In this document: one piece after another, positions 4,087 through 6,832 of the stretch | Position numbering within the stretch: position 1 is the first letter of the stretch | Layout: each line of letters opens with the position of its first letter | DNA from: Thermoanaerobaculia bacterium | GTDB lineage: Bacteria; Acidobacteriota; Thermoanaerobaculia; Multivoradales; UBA5704 | Length of the DNA stretch: 6,832 bases | Assembly (NCBI GenBank): GCA_025937035.1 | Contig: JAICSG010000214.1 | Location: forward strand, 1-6,832 | Direction of reading: 5' to 3' | Made by a program: the position numbers and the translations under genes | The notes under the pieces: generated by a model | What the model was told of the DNA's origin: nothing | Seen by the model: only the letters and a program-made list of their open reading frames with translations | Database searches by the model: none

Positions 4087-6291
4087 CTACCCCATCGGCA
4101 GCTCCACCGTGAACACCGTCCCCCGCGGCGAGTTGTCCTCGACCCGGATCTCCCCCTGGTGATCGGTGACGATGCGGTGGACGATGGCGAGGCCGAGGCC
4201 GGTGCCCCGCCCCTTGGTGGAGAAGTAGGGGAGGAAGAGCTTCTCTTTCGATTCCGGAGGGATGCCCCGGCCGGTGTCCGCGATCTGGATCTCCAGGTGG
4301 CCGTTGAGGGGTCGAGCGGCCACGGTGACGTGGCCGGGAGCGTCGGTCGCCTCGACGGCGTTGTCGAGCAGGTTGATCAGGGCGCGCTTGATCTGCTCGC
4401 CGTCGATCCAGACCGCCGAGAGCGCGGGGTCGACCTCCCCCTCCACCTCCACCCCGGGCTTCAGGTTGCGGTAGAGGTGGAGGGTCTCACCGACCAGCTT
4501 CGGCAGATCGACCGGCACCGGCCGCGGCCGGGGCATGCGGGCGTAGCGGGAGAACTCGTCCACCATCCCCTGGAGCGTCACCACCTCGCGGACGATGATC
4601 TCGACCCCGTCCTCGATCGCCTTGGCGAGGCCGGGGTCCCCCTGCTGGGACTTGCGGAGCAGCCGCTCGGCGGAGAGCCGGATGGGGGTGAGCGGGTTCT
4701 TGATCTCGTGCGCGATCCGCCGCGCCGCCTCGTTCCAGGCCGCGAGCTGCTGGGCCTTGATCAGCTCGGTCAGATCCTCGATGACCACCACGCCCCCCTG
4801 CACCACCCCGGCCGCGTCGCGCAGGGCGGTCACCTTCAGCTCGAAGGTCTTCCATTCGCCGCCCAGGGTCAGATGGACCTCCTTGCTGCCATGGCCGCCG
4901 CGCCCCACCTCGCGCACGGCCGCCGCCAGCCGCTTGCGGTCGGGGTCCCCCCAGGCCTCCTCGAAGGGGCGGCCCACCACGTCCTCCTCCCGCTGGCGGA
5001 GCATGTCGAGGGCGGCGCCGTTGCAGGTGAAGATCCGCCCTTGGGAATCGATCGAGACCACGCCGGCGGCGACGTTCTCCAGCACCGCCGCGATCAGGGC
5101 CCGCTCGGCCCCCAGCCGCTGGTTGCTGGTGGTCAGCTCGCGGTTGCTCCGCTCCAGGAGGTCCTTGCTGCTCGCCAGCTCCTCCGTCATGCGGTTGAAG
5201 GAGCCCACCAGCACCCCGAGCTCGTCGTCGGCCTCGACCTCCACGCGTTGGGAGAGATCGCCGCCGCTGATCCGGCGGGTCCCCTCGGCCAGGGCCTGGA
5301 TGGGCAGGGTCACCCGTTTGGCGAGATAGAGCCCGGTCCAGGAGGAGGCGAGGAGGATGACCATGGTCACCATCACGAAGAGCAGCATGTGGCTGGCGCG
5401 CAGGTCGTCCTTCTGGACCACGAGCTGGCGGTACGCCTGGTAATCCTCCACCAGCTTCTCGCGCTGGGCGGTGATCCCGGGATCGAGGAGCGTGCCCACC
5501 ACCAGGACGGCCGGCGGTGTGCCCGCCGGGCGGTTGGGCAAGGCCACGGCGGCCACGAGGAGGCTCCCGCGGGTGCCGGTGGGCGTCAGCACGGCCGTGG
5601 CCTTGCCCTCCTGCCCGGCCTGCTCCAGGAGCGAGCGGTCGACGTCGGGCAGGTCGGGGAGCCCCGACTGGGAGTCGATGAGGCCGGCGACGAAGTCGCT
5701 CCCCTCGAAGACTTGCACGGTGGTCAGCCTGAGCTCGCCGAGCAGGGCATTCAGCCGGCGGTCGAGCCGTGGGCGCTGTTGCGGATCGTCGAGGTCGATC
5801 CCCTGGATCTCGCGCGCCGCGCGGCCGGCGTCGCGCAGGTTGGTCCGCTCGATCTGGTCGTAGAGGGCCTGGGCCACGGCGTTGCCGCGCTCCAGGACCG
5901 GGGCCACGGGGGTGTTGAACCAGCGGTCCATCGACCCCCGGAGGAGCTCGGTGGCGATGGCGAACAGCATCAGCACGGGGATCAGGGAGAGGCCGACGTA
6001 GGTGGCGACCAGCTTGGACTTGAACGTCGAGCCGAGCACCCGGTGCCGCCGCTCGATGAGCAGCTTGATCAGGTTGCGCAGCAGGACGAAGAGGATGATC
6101 AGGGTGAGCAGGACGTTGACGTACCAGAGGACGAACAGCAGCACCCGGTTGGTGACCAGGGCGCCCGGCAGGTCGCGCCCGCGCTGGGCGAGGTAGAAGA
6201 GCCCGGTGAACAGCAGCAGCAGGGCCACCAGCCCGCCGACGATCAGGCGGTTGTTCTTGCGGTTGCGGCGGAGCTTCTCGCGCAGGCCCAT
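4087..6291 (-). CDS. ntrY: NtrY-like sensor histidine kinase (membrane, HAMP-PAS-HisKA-HATPase)
   Basis: A 734-residue membrane histidine kinase of the NtrY type, which in known systems phosphorylates the sigma-54 activator NtrX in response to nitrogen, redox or envelope cues. Likely membrane helices lie at about 17-35, 48-70, 94-113 and 302-324, with a periplasmic domain of about 190 residues between the last two. HAMP spans about 325-377 (LPIQALAEGTRRISGGDLSQRV), a short coiled coil about 371-398, and PAS about 398-508. HisKA contains RRIAHEIKNPLTPIRLSAERL with phospho-acceptor H528. The ATPase shows the N box LINLLDNAVEA (N644), G1 DTGRGIPP (672-679), the F box, and G2 GTGLGLAIV (696-704). 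I start at ATG 6291 because the longer in-frame opening runs back through the DUF4390 gene in the wrong frame. It follows that gene by 17 bases, as is seen for ntrY in many Gram-negatives. No ntrX follows it here. Confidence 0.92.
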   Translation of the reverse strand: MGLREKLRRNRKNNRLIVGGLVALLLLFTGLFYLAQRGRDLPGALVTNRVLLFVLWYVNVLLTLIILFVLLRNLIKLLIERRHRVLGSTFKSKLVATYVGLSLIPVLMLFAIATELLRGSMDRWFNTPVAPVLERGNAVAQALYDQIERTNLRDAGRAAREIQGIDLDDPQQRPRLDRRLNALLGELRLTTVQVFEGSDFVAGLIDSQSGLPDLPDVDRSLLEQAGQEGKATAVLTPTGTRGSLLVAAVALPNRPAGTPPAVLVVGTLLDPGITAQREKLVEDYQAYRQLVVQKDDLRASHMLLFVMVTMVILLASSWTGLYLAKRVTLPIQALAEGTRRISGGDLSQRVEVEADDELGVLVGSFNRMTEELASSKDLLERSNRELTTSNQRLGAERALIAAVLENVAAGVVSIDSQGRIFTCNGAALDMLRQREEDVVGRPFEEAWGDPDRKRLAAAVREVGRGGHGSKEVHLTLGGEWKTFELKVTALRDAAGVVQGGVVVIEDLTELIKAQQLAAWNEAARRIAHEIKNPLTPIRLSAERLLRKSQQGDPGLAKAIEDGVEIIVREVVTLQGMVDEFSRYARMPRPRPVPVDLPKLVGETLHLYRNLKPGVEVEGEVDPALSAVWIDGEQIKRALINLLDNAVEATDAPGHVTVAARPLNGHLEIQIADTGRGIPPESKEKLFLPYFSTKGRGTGLGLAIVHRIVTDHQGEIRVEDNSPRGTVFTVELPMG

Positions 6292-6308
6292 GGCTGGCTG
6301 ATGGCTAC

Positions 6309-6832
6309 CTAGGGGACGCCCGGGGGACGGAACTTGGGGCTCTCCCTCCAATCGGTGCTGATGGTGACCGGGATGAGGGACAGGAGGGTCCGCGAGCCGA
6401 GCTCGGCCTCGGCCTTCACCAGCAGCCGCCATTCGTGGGGGAGGCCGGCCACGGAGAAGGCGGGGAGGCTCTCGACCCGGGTCATGGCCTCTTCCAGGGC
6501 CTTGCGCTCGCGCACCGTGCGGCTCTCGATCAGCTTGTCGTTCAGCTTGTAGTGGACGGTGTAGGCGCGGGCCACTGCGTCGTAGGTCGCCACCACCTCG
6601 AAAGTGCTCTCGCGCAGCCGCTGGTCCCACCAGCGCTTGCGGTCGCGGAAGAGCTCGAGGCGGTAGAGGATGGAGGTCGGCAGGCCGCTGTCGACCCGTT
6701 CGGAGAAGCGGCGGTCGAAGGCGTCGGTCAGGGTGAACGTGGTGAGCACCCGGTCGCCGTCCAGCCCGATCTTGATTTCCGAAATCTGGGCGTCCGCGAG
6801 GGCCTGCGAGGCGAACAAAAAGAAGCACAGGA
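6309..6832 (-). CDS. DUF4390-family exported protein (5' end outside the window)
   Basis: A small protein of the DUF4390 type, whose members are usually found directly upstream of ntrY and have no assigned biochemical role. The frame is open to the right edge. The first visible residues, LCFFLFASQALA, are the hydrophobic core and Ala-x-Ala end of a signal peptide cleaved before DAQISEIKIG, so the true start lies a little outside the window. A TTG at 6818 lies inside this core and is not credible as a start. The mature part (about 160 residues) alternates strand-like segments: DRVLTTFTLTDAFDRRF, then SILYRLELFRDRKRWWDQRL, then YTVHYKLNDKLIESRTV, and ends with LLSLIPVTISTDWRESPKF. The pattern Y-x-L-E-L-x-R-x-R-x-x-W-W-D is typical of the family. 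Periplasmic location is inferred. Tight spacing to ntrY suggests co-transcription and perhaps a role in the same envelope-sensing pathway. Confidence 0.82.
   Translation of the reverse strand, partial: LCFFLFASQALADAQISEIKIGLDGDRVLTTFTLTDAFDRRFSERVDSGLPTSILYRLELFRDRKRWWDQRLRESTFEVVATYDAVARAYTVHYKLNDKLIESRTVRERKALEEAMTRVESLPAFSVAGLPHEWRLLVKAEAELGSRTLLSLIPVTISTDWRESPKFRPPGVP

Noticed and set aside
4027..6312. A very long open frame on the plus strand opposite ntrY (761 codons)
   Set aside because: Its translation is low-complexity, rich in Gly, His, Leu, Glu, Asp and Gln with no domain pattern. The opposite strand encodes a full kinase with every motif in order. It arises from GC-rich third positions.
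6292..6828. A longer NtrY extending to 6828
   Set aside because: The extra segment is the DUF4390 gene read in another frame: it is Pro/Arg/Gly-rich with no signal or membrane segment. The ATG at 6291 is followed directly by a basic stretch and the first membrane helix.

Overview
The window is a gene-dense stretch in which every supported gene is read on the minus strand. GC is high and coding frames abut or overlap. The set ClpS–ClpA, a periplasm-facing NtrY-type histidine kinase and a DUF4390-type exported protein points to a Gram-negative, high-GC bacterium. A proteobacterial (delta-like) or acidobacterial relative seems likeliest, but no feature here fixes the phylum.

Read in the direction of transcription (high to low coordinates), the window opens with the 3' part of a DUF4390-family exported protein. 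A complete NtrY-like sensor kinase follows 17 bases later. No NtrX-type response regulator comes next. Instead there is a 120-base spacer with two inverted repeats, then a monocistronic secreted alpha/beta hydrolase that ends at a strong GC-rich terminator hairpin.

Next comes a two-gene cassette of visibly lower GC. It encodes a 60-residue protein with a helix-turn-helix-like N-terminus and a 207-residue protein of the nucleoside-deoxyribosyltransferase/TIR-like type. The pair resembles a small regulator-plus-effector (toxin or defence) module and is the least characterised part of the window.

The last block is a chain of four overlapping genes, vapB–vapC–clpS–clpA. The joins are 4-base (TTGA), 1-base (TGATG) and 4-base (ATGA) overlaps. 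A palindromic operator and a -10-like box sit directly in front of vapB. This layout places the N-degron adaptor ClpS and the unfoldase ClpA downstream of, and apparently translationally coupled to, a type II toxin–antitoxin pair whose labile antitoxin could be a substrate of such proteases. clpA runs off the left edge just after its first Walker A motif.

There is no gene-free stretch above 300 bases. I see no tRNA, rRNA, CRISPR array, insertion sequence or attachment site. The long open frames on the plus strand are high-GC shadows.
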